The notes: generated from the letters alone by a model not told the origin. DNA of 64,000 nucleotides from Sphingomonas sp. (GCF_019749955.1 NZ_JAIEPC010000033.1:53979-117978), one strand, 5' to 3'; counted from the first letter of the stretch, positions 1-9,491 are shown. Numbers and translations are program-made.

Positions 1-38
1 GAAACGGTGATCCACTTGGGTGGCGGGCACGCTCCCGC

Positions 39-518
39 ATGAAGCGATTGCTGCTCGCCGGGCTGTTGGTGGCGGGGTCGGCGCAGGCGCGCGACGCGCT
101 TGGCGTTTATGATCGTTGGGCTGCCTTTCGCGATCCGTCGCCGCTGCATTGTTATGCGATTTCGAGCCCGGTCGGGGCGGCAAAAGCTGCTGCTTCACGC
201 CCCTTCGTCAGCCTCAACAGCTGGCCGCGCCAAGGTACGCATGGTCAGCTCCATGTCCGGCTCAGCCGCGCGCGCGATCCCCGCGCGCGGGTGACGCTCA
301 GCATTGGTGAACGGCGTTTTGAACTGGTCGCGGGCGATGCCGATGCCTGGGCGCCTGACGCGCGGACCGATGCCGCCATCGTTACCGCGATCCGCGAAGG
401 GCGTTCGCTCAGCGTCGAGACATTGGCGAAGGGCGGACGCCCCTTTGCCGATGTCTATCCGTTGCGGGGTGCTGCAACCGCGATCGACGCCGCCGCGCTC
501 GGCTGCCTGCCGCGCTGA
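39..518 (+). CDS. Small secreted hypothetical protein
   Basis: 159 residues beginning with a clear Sec signal peptide (MKRLLLAGLLVAGSAQA, probable cleavage after AQA near residue 17). The mature part is an acidic/basic mixed globular domain with two cysteines (near residues 38 and 155) that could pair in the periplasm. It resembles conserved uncharacterised sphingomonad secreted proteins with a short beta-rich domain; I cannot assign a function. It is followed by an intergenic stretch of about 100 bases and then another secreted protein on the same strand. There are only 38 bases upstream in the window, so operon membership on the left cannot be judged. Confidence 0.75.
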   Translation: MKRLLLAGLLVAGSAQARDALGVYDRWAAFRDPSPLHCYAISSPVGAAKAAASRPFVSLNSWPRQGTHGQLHVRLSRARDPRARVTLSIGERRFELVAGDADAWAPDARTDAAIVTAIREGRSLSVETLAKGGRPFADVYPLRGAATAIDAAALGCLPR

Positions 519-619
519 GCGCGCTCGTTCAAATTATTCCGGCCTCACACGCGAGATTCCACCTTCATCACCCGAAAAATCGCTTTAAACATGCGGTGTT
601 GCACGAAGTGGAGAAGGTG

Positions 620-2170
620 ATGCGTCGCATGCTCAGGTGGCTGGCTTTAGCGCTGGCGTTCGCCGCGATAGCGGGGCCCGCGCAAGCCGAATGGCTGGAG
701 GCCAGCAACAAGCATTTCATCGTCTACGGCAATATTTCGCGGCGTCAGCTCGCCACCTTCACCGATCGGCTCGAACGCTATGGCGCAGCGGTGCGCTATT
801 TGTTCCGGTTGCCTGAGCCGCCCGGCGCTGGCGCCAATCGCGTCACGATCTATGTCGTCGGCGGCACCGGGGCGGTCCAGAAATATTATGGCGGGCGCGG
901 TGGCGGCAATGTCGCAGGCTTTTATCGCACCAGCGTCGAAGGGTCGTTCATCGTCACCCCGCTCAACGTCGACAGCGACAGCGAAGACTTTAACGCCAAT
1001 CTCGTCCTGTTCCACGAATATGCCCACCATCTGCTGCTCGGCAACAGCAGCGCCATTTACCCCGGCTGGGTGAGCGAAGGGCTCGCCGAACTGCTGTCGA
1101 CCGCGATCATCAACGATCAGGGCGCGGTGACGTTCGGCGCGGCGAACAATGCGCGCGCGGAAAGCATCTTTGCCGACAGCCTGATGTCGGTGAAATCGCT
1201 GCTCGATTCCGATGCGCGCAAGCTTGACGATCAGGCGACCGACCAGAAATATGCGCGCGGCTGGCTGCTGGTGCATTATCTGATGTTCAGCCGCAAACGC
1301 GACGGCCAGATCGACCAGTTTCTGCGGCTGATCGCGCAAGGCACGCCGCCGGTAACAGCGGGGACGCAGGCCTTTGGCGACCTCAGCAAGCTCAATGCCG
1401 AGGTCAACGCGTATCGGACCCAGCGGCTCAACGGGCTGATCATCAAGCCCGACCGATTCACCACCGATCCGGTCACGGTGCGCGCGCTGTCGCCGGCCGA
1501 AGCCTCGATCATGCCGCTGCGCTTCGAATCGGCGACCGGTGTGACCACGGCGGAAGCGAAGAAGCTCATCCCCGGCGCGCGCAAGATCGCCGCTGCCAAT
1601 CCGACCAATGGCTGGATTCAACGCATCGTGGCCGAGATGGAATATGACGCTGGCAACGACACCGAGGCCGAGGCAGCGTGCGACCGTGCGCTGGCGATCG
1701 ACCCCAAAAATCTGATGGCGATGGTCTATAAGGCGCGCGTCCATCTGCGCCGCGCCGTAACGGCGAAGCCCGGCGATCCAGCGCTGTGGCGCGATGCGCG
1801 GCAATGGATCGTCAAGGCGAACCGCATCGATCCCGATTATGCGCTGCCGCTGGTACTCTTCTACACCAGCTATTTGCTGGCGAACGAAACCCCGCGGCCC
1901 AGCGCCATCGATGGACTGCTCCGCGCGGTCGAGCTGGCGCCGCAGGAAGACGAGGTGCGCGTGTTGGCGTTCCGTGAGCTGCTCGACAAGGGCGATTTGC
2001 CCGCCGCACGCCACGTGCTGGCGCCGGTCGCGTTCAATCCGCACGCAACCGGCGACAATCCCGTGCGCGCGATCGTTCAACTGATCGATTCGGGTGCCGA
2101 TGTGGCGGCGGTCCGCGCGGCCGCTGCCAAGGCGAAGCTCGTGGGCGACGCCGAGGCCGCTGGCGAATGA
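620..2170 (+). CDS. Secreted putative zinc metallopeptidase with C-terminal TPR-like repeats
   Basis: The ATG at 620 is preferred over the GTG at 596 because it is preceded by GAGAAGG and starts a signal peptide (MRRMLRWLALALAFAAIAGPAQA). The mature protein has about 495 residues. Near residue 131 it carries HEYAHH, followed about 16 residues later by a glutamate in PGWVSEGLAELL. That layout is the gluzincin type (HExxH plus downstream Glu), so zinc peptidase activity is plausible. Residues about 350-470 hold helical TPR-like repeats (ACDRALAIDPKNLMAMVYKA is typical). The likely location is the periplasm or cell surface. The substrate is unknown. The peptidase-like part is inferred from the motif only. 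Confidence 0.85.
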   Translation: MRRMLRWLALALAFAAIAGPAQAEWLEASNKHFIVYGNISRRQLATFTDRLERYGAAVRYLFRLPEPPGAGANRVTIYVVGGTGAVQKYYGGRGGGNVAGFYRTSVEGSFIVTPLNVDSDSEDFNANLVLFHEYAHHLLLGNSSAIYPGWVSEGLAELLSTAIINDQGAVTFGAANNARAESIFADSLMSVKSLLDSDARKLDDQATDQKYARGWLLVHYLMFSRKRDGQIDQFLRLIAQGTPPVTAGTQAFGDLSKLNAEVNAYRTQRLNGLIIKPDRFTTDPVTVRALSPAEASIMPLRFESATGVTTAEAKKLIPGARKIAAANPTNGWIQRIVAEMEYDAGNDTEAEAACDRALAIDPKNLMAMVYKARVHLRRAVTAKPGDPALWRDARQWIVKANRIDPDYALPLVLFYTSYLLANETPRPSAIDGLLRAVELAPQEDEVRVLAFRELLDKGDLPAARHVLAPVAFNPHATGDNPVRAIVQLIDSGADVAAVRAAAAKAKLVGDAEAAGE

Positions 2171-2171
2171 C

Positions 2172-3413
2172 TCAGGCCGCGAGTCGCAGCGCCATCCGGT
2201 CCCAGATTTCAACGAGTGCCTGCGTCAGCTCGTGCATCATCGCTGCATCATGCGCGGGGCCGGGCGTGAAGCGCAGCCGCTCGGTGCCGCGTGGCACGGT
2301 CGGGTAATTGATCGGCTGGACGTAAACGCCATATTCGGCGAGCAAAATGTCGCTGATCCGCTTGGCCTTGACCGGATCGCCGACCATCAGCGGCACGATA
2401 TGCGTTTCGCCCAGCATCACCGGCAGCCCGGCGTCGGCGAACATCGCCTTGAGCTGCGCGGCGGCAGCTTGCTGGCCGTCACGCTCGACGCTTGATGCTT
2501 TCAGATGGCGCACGCTGGCGAGCGCGCCGGCCACCAGCACCGGCGACAGGCTGGTGGTGAAGATGAACCCCGGCGCATAGGACCGGATCACGTCGACGAT
2601 CACCTGATCGGCAGCGATATAGCCGCCCATCACCCCGAAAGCCTTGCCGAGCGTGCCTTCGATGATCGTCAGCCGGTGCGCGAGCCCGTGCGCTTCGGAA
2701 ATGCCGCCGCCGCGCGCGCCATACATGCCGACGGCATGGACTTCGTCGAGGTAGGTCAGCGCATTATAGTTGTCGGCGAGATCGCAGATCGCAGCAATCG
2801 GTGCGACATCGCCTTCCATCGAATAGACGCTCTCGAACGCGATCAGCTTCGGCGCCTGGGGGTCAGCGGCGGCGAGCAATTCTTCGAGATGCGCCACGTC
2901 GTTGTGCCGGAAGATACGCTTGTCGCAGCCCGAATTGCGGATGCCGGCGATCATCGACGCGTGGTTCAGTTCGTCCGAAAAGATGATCAGTCCGGGCAGG
3001 ATCTTGCCCATGGTGCCCAAAGTCGCTTCGTTCGAGACATAGCCCGAGGTGAACAGCAGCGCCTGTTCCTTGGCGTGCAGATCGGCGAGTTCGGCTTCGA
3101 GGTCGACATGATAATGGGTGTTGCCGCCGATATTGCGCGTGCCGCCCGAGCCTGCGCCGACGTCGTGCAGCGCTGCCTCCATCGCCGCGATGACAGCGGG
3201 ATGCTGGCCCATCGCGAGATAGTCGTTCGAGCACCACACCGTGATCGGCTTCGGGCCATTATGCCCGGCAAAGCAGCGCGCATTCGGGAAGGCACCCTTG
3301 TTGCGCAAAATGTCGATGAAGACGCGGTAGCGGCCCTCGGCATGCAGCCGATCGATCGCCTGAGTGAAGGCGCGGGCATAATCGACGCGCGGCGCGGGCA
3401 CGGGGGAGTTCAT
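2172..3413 (-). CDS. hemA: 5-aminolevulinate synthase
   Basis: PLP enzyme condensing glycine and succinyl-CoA to 5-aminolevulinate, the first step of haem synthesis by the C4 (Shemin) route used by alphaproteobacteria. It has 413 residues, against about 400-410 for the family. Visible hallmarks are [32 protein letters not shown] and the PLP lysine in [12 protein letters not shown]. The reading frame is open to 3575, but the N-terminal motif [16 protein letters not shown] fits the family start at 3413, and TAAGG lies about 8 bases upstream. It runs tail to tail with the preceding plus-strand gene (stop codons 1 base apart) and 73 bases separate its start from the murI stop upstream. Confidence 0.97.
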   Translation of the reverse strand: MNSPVPAPRVDYARAFTQAIDRLHAEGRYRVFIDILRNKGAFPNARCFAGHNGPKPITVWCSNDYLAMGQHPAVIAAMEAALHDVGAGSGGTRNIGGNTHYHVDLEAELADLHAKEQALLFTSGYVSNEATLGTMGKILPGLIIFSDELNHASMIAGIRNSGCDKRIFRHNDVAHLEELLAAADPQAPKLIAFESVYSMEGDVAPIAAICDLADNYNALTYLDEVHAVGMYGARGGGISEAHGLAHRLTIIEGTLGKAFGVMGGYIAADQVIVDVIRSYAPGFIFTTSLSPVLVAGALASVRHLKASSVERDGQQAAAAQLKAMFADAGLPVMLGETHIVPLMVGDPVKAKRISDILLAEYGVYVQPINYPTVPRGTERLRFTPGPAHDAAMMHELTQALVEIWDRMALRLAA

Positions 3414-3486
3414 GCCGCGCGCCTTAGCGACGAATGCGCGGCCGTGAAAGGGCACAGAATCGGTCACGTAGATCGCTTTTGCCGCG

Positions 3487-4284
3487 CTACAGCGCCTCGA
3501 TCCGGGTGAGGCCGTGGCGAGCGAGCGCGGGCGCCAGCGCCGCTTCGGGCGCGCCGAGCCTAGTGAACACGGCAATTCCGTCAGGGCGCGCGTCGGGCCA
3601 TGCCTGTCCTTGCGTCAAATGCGCGATCCGCTGCGCGATCCCCGCGCTGCCGTCGACAAAAGCCAGCGGGCGGGGCGCGGCGGCGGCAAGTTCGGCCTGC
3701 ACCAGCGGAAAATGCGTGCAGGCCAGCACGACCGTATCGATCCGCGCCCCGCCCGGCTGGTCGAGCAGTCCGGCGAGCGCCGCGGCATAGCGCGCAGGAT
3801 CGATCGGCTCGCCACGGAGTTTCGCCTCGGTCGCTGCCACCAGATCGGCCGAGCCGTGGCGGAGTACGAGGCAATCGGCAGCAAATTGCGCCGCCAGATT
3901 GTCGACATAGGCCTGCCGCACCGTCGCATCGGTGCCGAGCACGCCGATCGCCCGGGTAAGGCTAGCCTCCGCAGCGGGCTTGATCGCGGGGACAGTCCCG
4001 ACAACGGGCAGATCGAGCGCGGCGCGCACGCCGGCCAGCGCGATCGTCGAGGCCGTGTTGCAGGCGATCACGATCAGTCGCGGGCGATAGCGTTCGGCCA
4101 GCCGCCCCAGCAATGCCGGCACGCGGACGGCAATCTCGGCTTCCGATTTGGTACCATAGGGAAAGCCCGCCGAATCGGCGGCATAGACGATCGGCATCAA
4201 GGGCAGGCGCGCGCGCGCCGCCGCCAGGACAGATAGTCCGCCGACACCGGAATCGAACAAAAGCACGGGGCGCGGATCGCTCAT
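3487..4284 (-). CDS. murI: Glutamate racemase
   Basis: Makes D-glutamate for peptidoglycan from L-glutamate by a cofactor-independent two-cysteine mechanism in the cytoplasm. 265 residues, normal for the family. The N-terminal [11 protein letters not shown] and the two catalytic cysteine motifs VIACNTAST and VLACTHFPL are present. I chose the ATG at 4284 ([10 protein letters not shown]) because family members begin here; the upstream ATG at 4309-4311 would add nine residues. Neither start has a strong ribosome site. The gene diverges from plsY, with about 110 bases between the two starts. Confidence 0.96.
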   Translation of the reverse strand: MSDPRPVLLFDSGVGGLSVLAAARARLPLMPIVYAADSAGFPYGTKSEAEIAVRVPALLGRLAERYRPRLIVIACNTASTIALAGVRAALDLPVVGTVPAIKPAAEASLTRAIGVLGTDATVRQAYVDNLAAQFAADCLVLRHGSADLVAATEAKLRGEPIDPARYAAALAGLLDQPGGARIDTVVLACTHFPLVQAELAAAAPRPLAFVDGSAGIAQRIAHLTQGQAWPDARPDGIAVFTRLGAPEAALAPALARHGLTRIEAL

Positions 4285-4394
4285 CCGCGTCAGATGGCGG
4301 CAATGCGCCATTTTGGCAATTGATGCAGCGCGATACCGATTATTGCGTGCTTGGCACGCTGACGGCTATTGAAGAGGTCAGATCGGGGGCACAC

Positions 4395-5003
4395 GTGGCG
4401 CAGAACATGGACTGGATGACGCTGCTGCTACCCGCGCTGACCGGCTATTTGCTCGGGTCGATCGCGTTCGGGCTGCTCCTGACGCGGGCAGCGGGCGCGG
4501 GCGACCTGCGCCAGATCGGCTCGGGCAATATCGGCGCCACCAACGTGCTGCGCACCGGGCGCAAGGGGCTGGCCGCCGCGACTCTGCTGCTCGATGCGGC
4601 CAAGGGCTGGGCGGCCGTGGCGATTGCGGGGCATTTCTGGCCCGGCAGCGAACTGGTGGCAGCGGCGGCTGCCTTCATCGGCCATTGCTATCCCGTCTGG
4701 CTGCGGTTTCGCGGCGGCAAGGGCGTCGCGACGCTGATGGGGATCGTGCTCGCGCTCCACCCGCCGAGCGCGCTGGTTTATGCGCTGGTATGGCTCGGGC
4801 TGCTGGGGCTGGTGCGGATTTCGTCGGTGGCGGGGATGGCGGCGGCGGTCAGCGCGCCGGTCGCCGCCGCGTTCTTCGGTCGGATCGATCTCGTGCTGGT
4901 GCTGCTCGCACTGAGCGCCATCGTGCTCTGGAAGCACCGCGAGAATATCGACCGGTTGGTCAAGGGCATCGAACCCCGCATTGGCAGCAAGCAGGATGGC
5001 TGA
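4395..5003 (+). CDS. plsY: Glycerol-3-phosphate acyltransferase PlsY
   Basis: Inner-membrane enzyme that acylates glycerol-3-phosphate from acyl-phosphate, the first step of phospholipid synthesis. About 202 residues with several membrane segments. Family motifs are present: GSIAFG near the start, GSGNIGATNVLRTG, and FRGGKGVAT in the second loop. The frame is open far upstream, but homology begins at the first membrane helix. GTG at 4395 has GGGGG 5-6 bases upstream; ATG at 4407 is the alternative. Its end overlaps the start of dprA, a common plsY-dprA pairing. Confidence 0.95.
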   Translation: MAQNMDWMTLLLPALTGYLLGSIAFGLLLTRAAGAGDLRQIGSGNIGATNVLRTGRKGLAAATLLLDAAKGWAAVAIAGHFWPGSELVAAAAAFIGHCYPVWLRFRGGKGVATLMGIVLALHPPSALVYALVWLGLLGLVRISSVAGMAAAVSAPVAAAFFGRIDLVLVLLALSAIVLWKHRENIDRLVKGIEPRIGSKQDG

Positions 5004-6075
5004 CGACGCCGCCGATCGGCTGCGGCTTATCCGCTCGGCCAATATTGGCCCGGTGACCTATGGCCAGTTGATCGCGCGTTTCGGCACGGCAGCCGCCGCG
5101 ATCGAAGCAATCCCGATGCTTGCCGCACGGGCGGGGGGGCGAGCGCCAGTGGTGGCCGACGCCGCGATCATCGCGCGCGAGCAAGCAGCGGTTGCAAGGC
5201 TCGGCGCGCGCTACCTGTTTCTCGGCGACGACGACTATCCGCCGCTGCTGGCGGAGCTTGAGACGGCCCCGCCGGTGCTGATCGTGCGCGGCGACCCGGC
5301 GCTGGCGTTGCGACGGGTGGTGGCGATCGTCGGGGCGCGCAATGCATCGGCGGCGGCCTGCCGCTTCGCGCGTGACCTCGCCTTTGCGCTGGCGGGCGAG
5401 GGGCTTGTTGTCGTCTCGGGATTGGCGCGCGGGATCGACACCGCCGCGCATCAGGGATCGGTCGACGGCGGCACGATCGGCGTGATCGCGAGCGGCATCG
5501 ACGTCGCTTTCCCGCCCGAAAATGCCGAGCTGCAGGAACGCGTCGCGCGCGAAGGGCTGCTCGTCACCGAACATCCACCGGGGACCGAACCGCTCTCGCG
5601 TCATTTTCCACAGCGCAACCGCATTATTGCCGGGATCGCGGTCGGCACCGTCGTGGTCGAGGCGGCGCCGCGGTCAGGCTCGCTGATCACCGCGCGGCTC
5701 GCTGGCGAAGCAGGACGCGATGTGATGGCCGTCCCTGGCTCGCCACTCGATCCGCGCGCGCAGGGCTGCAATCTGCTGATCCGCGAGGGCGCAACGCTGG
5801 TCCAATCCGCCGCCGATGTGATCGAAGCAATCGGCCCGATCGACGCACGCATGCTGCGCTCCCCCGCCAGCGGCTATGGCGCGCCACTGCCGACCGACGC
5901 GAGCGATGCCGAGCGGCGGCGCGTGATCGGGCTGCTTGGCCCGGTTGCGGTCACGGTCGATGAACTCATCCGCCAATCGGGGATGGCCCCTGCCGTGGTC
6001 CAGATGGTGCTGCTCGAACTCGAACTCGGCGGCAGGCTTGAGCGGCATTCGGGCGGGCGCGTGAGTTTGGCCTGA
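4996..6075 (+). CDS. dprA: DNA-processing protein DprA
   Basis: Binds incoming single-stranded DNA and loads RecA during natural transformation. 359 residues. It has an N-terminal SAM/HhH-like region (residues 1-70), then the Rossmann-like DprA core with GARNAS, VVSGLARGIDTAAHQG and PQRNRIIAG, and a C-terminal winged-helix segment (about 300-359). The ATG at 4996 overlaps the last 8 bases of plsY, indicating translational coupling; a TTG at 4981 in frame is less likely. Presence of dprA alone does not show that the organism is competent. Confidence 0.96.
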   Translation: MADDAADRLRLIRSANIGPVTYGQLIARFGTAAAAIEAIPMLAARAGGRAPVVADAAIIAREQAAVARLGARYLFLGDDDYPPLLAELETAPPVLIVRGDPALALRRVVAIVGARNASAAACRFARDLAFALAGEGLVVVSGLARGIDTAAHQGSVDGGTIGVIASGIDVAFPPENAELQERVAREGLLVTEHPPGTEPLSRHFPQRNRIIAGIAVGTVVVEAAPRSGSLITARLAGEAGRDVMAVPGSPLDPRAQGCNLLIREGATLVQSAADVIEAIGPIDARMLRSPASGYGAPLPTDASDAERRRVIGLLGPVAVTVDELIRQSGMAPAVVQMVLLELELGGRLERHSGGRVSLA

Positions 6076-6098
6076 GGCCACAGGCGCCTGTGCCTTCC

Positions 6099-6365
6099 TC
6101 AATAATGATAGCGGCATTGCGCGATCTGGAGCGTCTGCTCGTCGCCGCTGCCGGATACGCGGTACACCAGCCGGTGCTCGTAGTTGATCCGACGCGACCA
6201 CCAGCCCGACAGATTGCCGCTGAGGGCTTCGGGCTTGCCGGTGCCCTTGAAGGGATGGCGGCGGCATTCCTCGATCAGGCTGTTCAGCTTGGCCGACATC
6301 TTGTCGTCATGGTCCTGCCAATGGCGGAAATCCTCCCACGCCGTCGGCCAGAAGGCGACGTTCAC
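6099..6365 (-). CDS. yoeB: YoeB-family mRNA interferase toxin
   Basis: 88 residues of the RelE/ParE superfamily, Txe/YoeB branch. It shows the family pattern WEDFRHWQ near the start, KLNSLIEECRRHPFKGTGKPE in the middle and the conserved end RLVYRV...CRYHY, where the terminal His-Tyr lie in the ribosome-dependent RNase active site. The GTG at 6365 overlaps the stop of the upstream antitoxin by four bases (GTGA), so the two are translationally coupled; the longer open frame to 6479 lies inside the antitoxin gene and is unlikely. Family members cleave mRNA in the ribosomal A site. Confidence 0.93.
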   Translation of the reverse strand: MNVAFWPTAWEDFRHWQDHDDKMSAKLNSLIEECRRHPFKGTGKPEALSGNLSGWWSRRINYEHRLVYRVSGSGDEQTLQIAQCRYHY

Positions 6366-6610
6366 GGGTAGGGCACGCCCTTCGGATCGCTCGCCTCGAG
6401 GCCGCGGACGGCTTCGATCAGCCGCTGGGCATTGGCGGGTGACGACAGCAGATAGAGCGTTTCCTGGATCGCCTCCCAATCGCTTTGTGACACCAGCACG
6501 GCGCCTTCGCCGCGCTGGCGCGTGATCGCGATGGGAGCGTGATCGGCGACGACCTGGTCGATCACCGACTTCAGATTTTCGCGGGCTTCGGAATAGCTGA
6601 TGGCGTACAT
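6362..6610 (-). CDS. yefM: YefM-family antitoxin
   Basis: 82 residues, Phd/YefM fold. The N-terminal DNA-binding half reads MYAISYSEARENLKSVIDQV, which is typical of YefM, followed by APIAITR and the core VLVSQSDWEAIQETLYLLSS. The C-terminal tail should wrap the YoeB toxin. It is first in the two-gene module, as is usual for this family, and a perfect inverted repeat just upstream is a natural candidate for the autoregulatory operator. Confidence 0.94.
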   Translation of the reverse strand: MYAISYSEARENLKSVIDQVVADHAPIAITRQRGEGAVLVSQSDWEAIQETLYLLSSPANAQRLIEAVRGLEASDPKGVPYP

Positions 6611-6617
6611 GTCAGTT

Positions 6618-6641
6618 CATTGGACAATTTTCTGTCCAATG
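6618..6641. promoter_or_regulatory. Inverted repeat upstream of yefM, candidate operator
   Basis: Perfect 9-base arms CATTGGACA (6618-6626) and TGTCCAATG (6633-6641) around a 6-base spacer, 7 bases upstream of the yefM ATG. On the minus strand a TTGACA hexamer (6640-6645) overlaps the distal arm and could be the -35 element; no good -10 is visible at standard spacing. YefM-YoeB complexes are known to repress their own promoters at palindromes, so this is the likely site. Function is inferred. Confidence 0.6.
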
Positions 6642-6734
6642 TCAAGATCACCGCCGCTCCGCGCCGAGGCGCATGCCGCTTGACGAACACCGCAAAGGCT
6701 TCCCACCCTCGCGCGTACGCGTAAGGGAGCATCC

Positions 6735-9344
6735 ATGCAGCTTGTGATCGTCGAATCGCCCGCCAAGGCGAAAACCATCGAAAAGTATCTGGGCAGCGAT
6801 TACCGCGTGCTCGCGAGCTATGGCCATGTCCGCGACTTGCCCGCGAAGGATGGCTCGGTCGATCCCGACCATGGCTTTGCGATGGAATGGGAAAATTACG
6901 CCGACAAGGCCAAGCAGCTCAAAGCGATCACCGATCTGGCGAAAACCGCCGACCGCCTGATCCTCGCGACCGACCCTGACCGCGAGGGCGAGGCGATTAG
7001 CTGGCACGTGCAGGAAGTGCTGCGCGCCAAGAAAGCGCTGCCCAAGGATGTCCAGCGCGTTACCTTCAACGCGATCACCAAGGCGACGGTGACCGAGGCG
7101 ATGAAGCACCCGCGCGCGCTCGATACCGATCTGATCGACGCTTATCGCGCGCGCCGCGCACTCGATTATCTGGTCGGTTTCACCTTGTCGCCGGTGCTGT
7201 GGCGCAAGTTGCCGGGCGCCAAGTCGGCGGGGCGGGTGCAGTCGGTCGCGTTGCGGCTGATCGTCGAGCGCGAGCGCGAGATCGAAGCGTTCGTCGCTCA
7301 AGAATATTGGTCGGTCACCGCCAACCTTGAGCATGACGGCACGCCCTTTACCGCGCGGCTGAGCAAATGGCGCGGGGCCAAGATCGACCGGCTGACGATC
7401 GGCAAGGAAGGCGATGCGCTTGCCGCCAAGGCCGATGTCGAGGCCGGACGCTTCAGCGTCGCCAGCGTCGAGACCAAGCCCGCCACGCGCAATCCGCCGC
7501 CGCCCTTCACCACCTCGACCTTGCAGCAGGAAGCATCGCGCAAGCTCGGATTCTCGGCCGATCACACGATGCGGATTGCGCAGGCGCTCTACGAGGATGG
7601 CGCGATTACCTATATGCGCACCGACGGCGTGCAGATGGATTCGAGCGCGATTTCGGCGGCACGGCTCGCGGTCGCCAACCGCTATGACGCGAGCTATGTC
7701 CCCGACAAGCCGCGCCAATATACGTCCAAGGCGAAGAACGCGCAGGAAGCGCATGAAGCGATCCGTCCGACCGATTTCGGCAAGGACCGCGCGGGTTCGG
7801 GCGATCACGCGCGGCTGTACGAGTTGATCTGGAAGCGCGCACTCGCGAGCCAAATGGCGTCGGCGCGGATGGAGCGCACCACGGTCGAGCTGACCGACGG
7901 CACCGGCCTGCACGCCCTGCGCGCGACGGGGCAGGTGGTGCTCTTCCCCGGCTATCTCGCGCTGTATGAGGAAGGCAGCGACGACGTTTTTGTTGGCGGC
8001 TCTGGCAAAAATGCCGACGCCGTGGCCGACGAGGAAGCCCGCCGCCTGCCGCGCCTGCGCGAAGGCGATGCGCCGGCCAAGAAAGCCGTCAACGCCGATC
8101 AGCATTTCACCCAGCCGCCGCCGCGCTTTTCCGAAGCATCGCTGGTCAAGCGGCTCGAGGAGCTCGGCATTGGGCGGCCTTCGACCTATGCGTCGATCAT
8201 CAAGACATTGAAGGACCGGCTCTACGTCCGGGTCGAAAAGAACCGCTTTTTCGCCGAGGAAAGCGGGCGGCTCGTCACCGCGTTTCTCGAACGCTTTTTC
8301 GAAAAATATGTCGGCTATGATTTCACCGCCGGGCTGGAAGACGAACTCGACGAAGTCTCCGGCGGGCGCGCCGAATGGCAGGCCGTGCTCGAAGCCTTTT
8401 GGCGCGACTTCAAACCGCGCACTAGCGAAGTGATGGCGTTCCAGCCGAGCGAAGTAACGGCTGCTCTCGACGAATTTCTCGGCGCCTATCTCTTCCCCGA
8501 CAAGGGCGACGGCAGCGATCCACGGTTATGCCCCAATTGCGGTGAGGGCAGGCTTTCGCTGCGCGGCGGGCGGTTCGGCGCCTTCGTTGCCTGCTCCAAT
8601 TACCCCGCATGCAAATACACCCGCCGCTTCGCCCAAGGCGGGGCGGAAGCGACCGGCGATGCCGGGCCCGAAGTGCTCGGCACCGATCCCGAAACCGGGC
8701 TTGAGGTGTCGAAGCGGTCGGGGCGGTTCGGGCCGTATGTCCAGCTCGGCGACGGCAAGGAAGCCAAGCGCGCATCGATCCCGAAGGATCTGCCGGGCGA
8801 GCTTGACCTCGACTGGGCGTTGAAGCTGCTGAGCCTGCCGCGCACGATCGGGACGCACCCTGAAACGGGCGAGCCGATCACGGCGTCGATTGGGCGCTAT
8901 GGGCCGTATCTCGCGCACAACGGCAAATATGGCCGACTGACCTCGACCGCCGAAGTCTTCGAAACCGGCATGAATGCTGCGGTGGTGAAGCTCGCCGAAG
9001 CAGCAGCAGGCGGCGGACGGCCGCAGCGGGGCGCTCAGGCGGCGCTCAAGGTGCTCGGGCTGCACCCGCGCACCGAGCTCGAAATCAAGCTGATGGAGGG
9101 CCGCTACGGCGCTTACGTCACCGACGGCACCACCAACGCGACCTTGCCCAAGACGATCGAGAAGGACGCGCTGACGCTGGAGGAAGCCGCGCAACTGATC
9201 GACGCGCGCGCGGCGGCAGCGCCGACGAAGGGCAAGAAGAAGGTCGCCAAAAAGGCCCCGGCGAAGAAGGCAGCGCCCAAGGCTGCGGCGAAGAAAGCGC
9301 CCGCGAAGAAAGTGGCCAAGCCCAAGGCGAAGGCGGCGGGCTGA
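6735..9344 (+). CDS. topA: DNA topoisomerase I
   Basis: Type IA topoisomerase that relaxes negative supercoils. 869 residues. An N-terminal Toprim domain starts at IVESPAKAKTIEKYLG and contains DPDREGEAISWH; the catalytic tyrosine is in ITYMRTDG near residue 297. A C4 zinc-binding unit (CPNCGEG...CSNYPACKYTR) lies near residues 597-632, followed by topo C-terminal repeat segments (SKRSGRFGPYVQLG, IGRYGPYLAHNGKYG, LMEGRYGAYVTDG). The last 40 or so residues are a Lys/Ala/Pro-rich basic tail (repeats of AKKAPAKK), seen in many alphaproteobacterial TopA proteins. ATG at 6735 follows AAGGGAG. Confidence 0.98.
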   Translation: MQLVIVESPAKAKTIEKYLGSDYRVLASYGHVRDLPAKDGSVDPDHGFAMEWENYADKAKQLKAITDLAKTADRLILATDPDREGEAISWHVQEVLRAKKALPKDVQRVTFNAITKATVTEAMKHPRALDTDLIDAYRARRALDYLVGFTLSPVLWRKLPGAKSAGRVQSVALRLIVEREREIEAFVAQEYWSVTANLEHDGTPFTARLSKWRGAKIDRLTIGKEGDALAAKADVEAGRFSVASVETKPATRNPPPPFTTSTLQQEASRKLGFSADHTMRIAQALYEDGAITYMRTDGVQMDSSAISAARLAVANRYDASYVPDKPRQYTSKAKNAQEAHEAIRPTDFGKDRAGSGDHARLYELIWKRALASQMASARMERTTVELTDGTGLHALRATGQVVLFPGYLALYEEGSDDVFVGGSGKNADAVADEEARRLPRLREGDAPAKKAVNADQHFTQPPPRFSEASLVKRLEELGIGRPSTYASIIKTLKDRLYVRVEKNRFFAEESGRLVTAFLERFFEKYVGYDFTAGLEDELDEVSGGRAEWQAVLEAFWRDFKPRTSEVMAFQPSEVTAALDEFLGAYLFPDKGDGSDPRLCPNCGEGRLSLRGGRFGAFVACSNYPACKYTRRFAQGGAEATGDAGPEVLGTDPETGLEVSKRSGRFGPYVQLGDGKEAKRASIPKDLPGELDLDWALKLLSLPRTIGTHPETGEPITASIGRYGPYLAHNGKYGRLTSTAEVFETGMNAAVVKLAEAAAGGGRPQRGAQAALKVLGLHPRTELEIKLMEGRYGAYVTDGTTNATLPKTIEKDALTLEEAAQLIDARAAAAPTKGKKKVAKKAPAKKAAPKAAAKKAPAKKVAKPKAKAAG

Positions 9345-9384
9345 GCTGGGCGTCCGCGCCAGTTTTGCGCCTTATGCCCCCCAC

Positions 9385-9461
9385 CCGTTGGTCCCGAGCG
9401 ACGTCGAGGGACCGGCCACAGGCGGTGCGCGAGGTGTCTCGACTTCGCTCGACACGAACGG
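9385..9461. repeat. REP-type inverted doublet downstream of topA
   Basis: Two 28-base elements in opposite orientation: 9385-9412 and the reverse complement of 9434-9461 agree at 22 of 28 positions by eye (core CGAGCGA-GTCGAG). Each element has its own outer arms, GGTCCC/GGGACC and GTGTC/GACAC. The TCTCGACTTCGCTCGACACGA form is a dispersed intergenic repeat familiar in Sphingomonadales genomes. It sits between convergent genes, where it may fold into a long hairpin in either transcript. Confidence 0.65.
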
Positions 9462-9491
9462 CTGGGGATTGAGTTGGGTAGGGCGGCCGTC

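Noticed and set aside
647..2212. 521-residue minus-strand open frame opposite the TPR protein
   Set aside because: No domain or ribosome site; mirrors the plus-strand codons.
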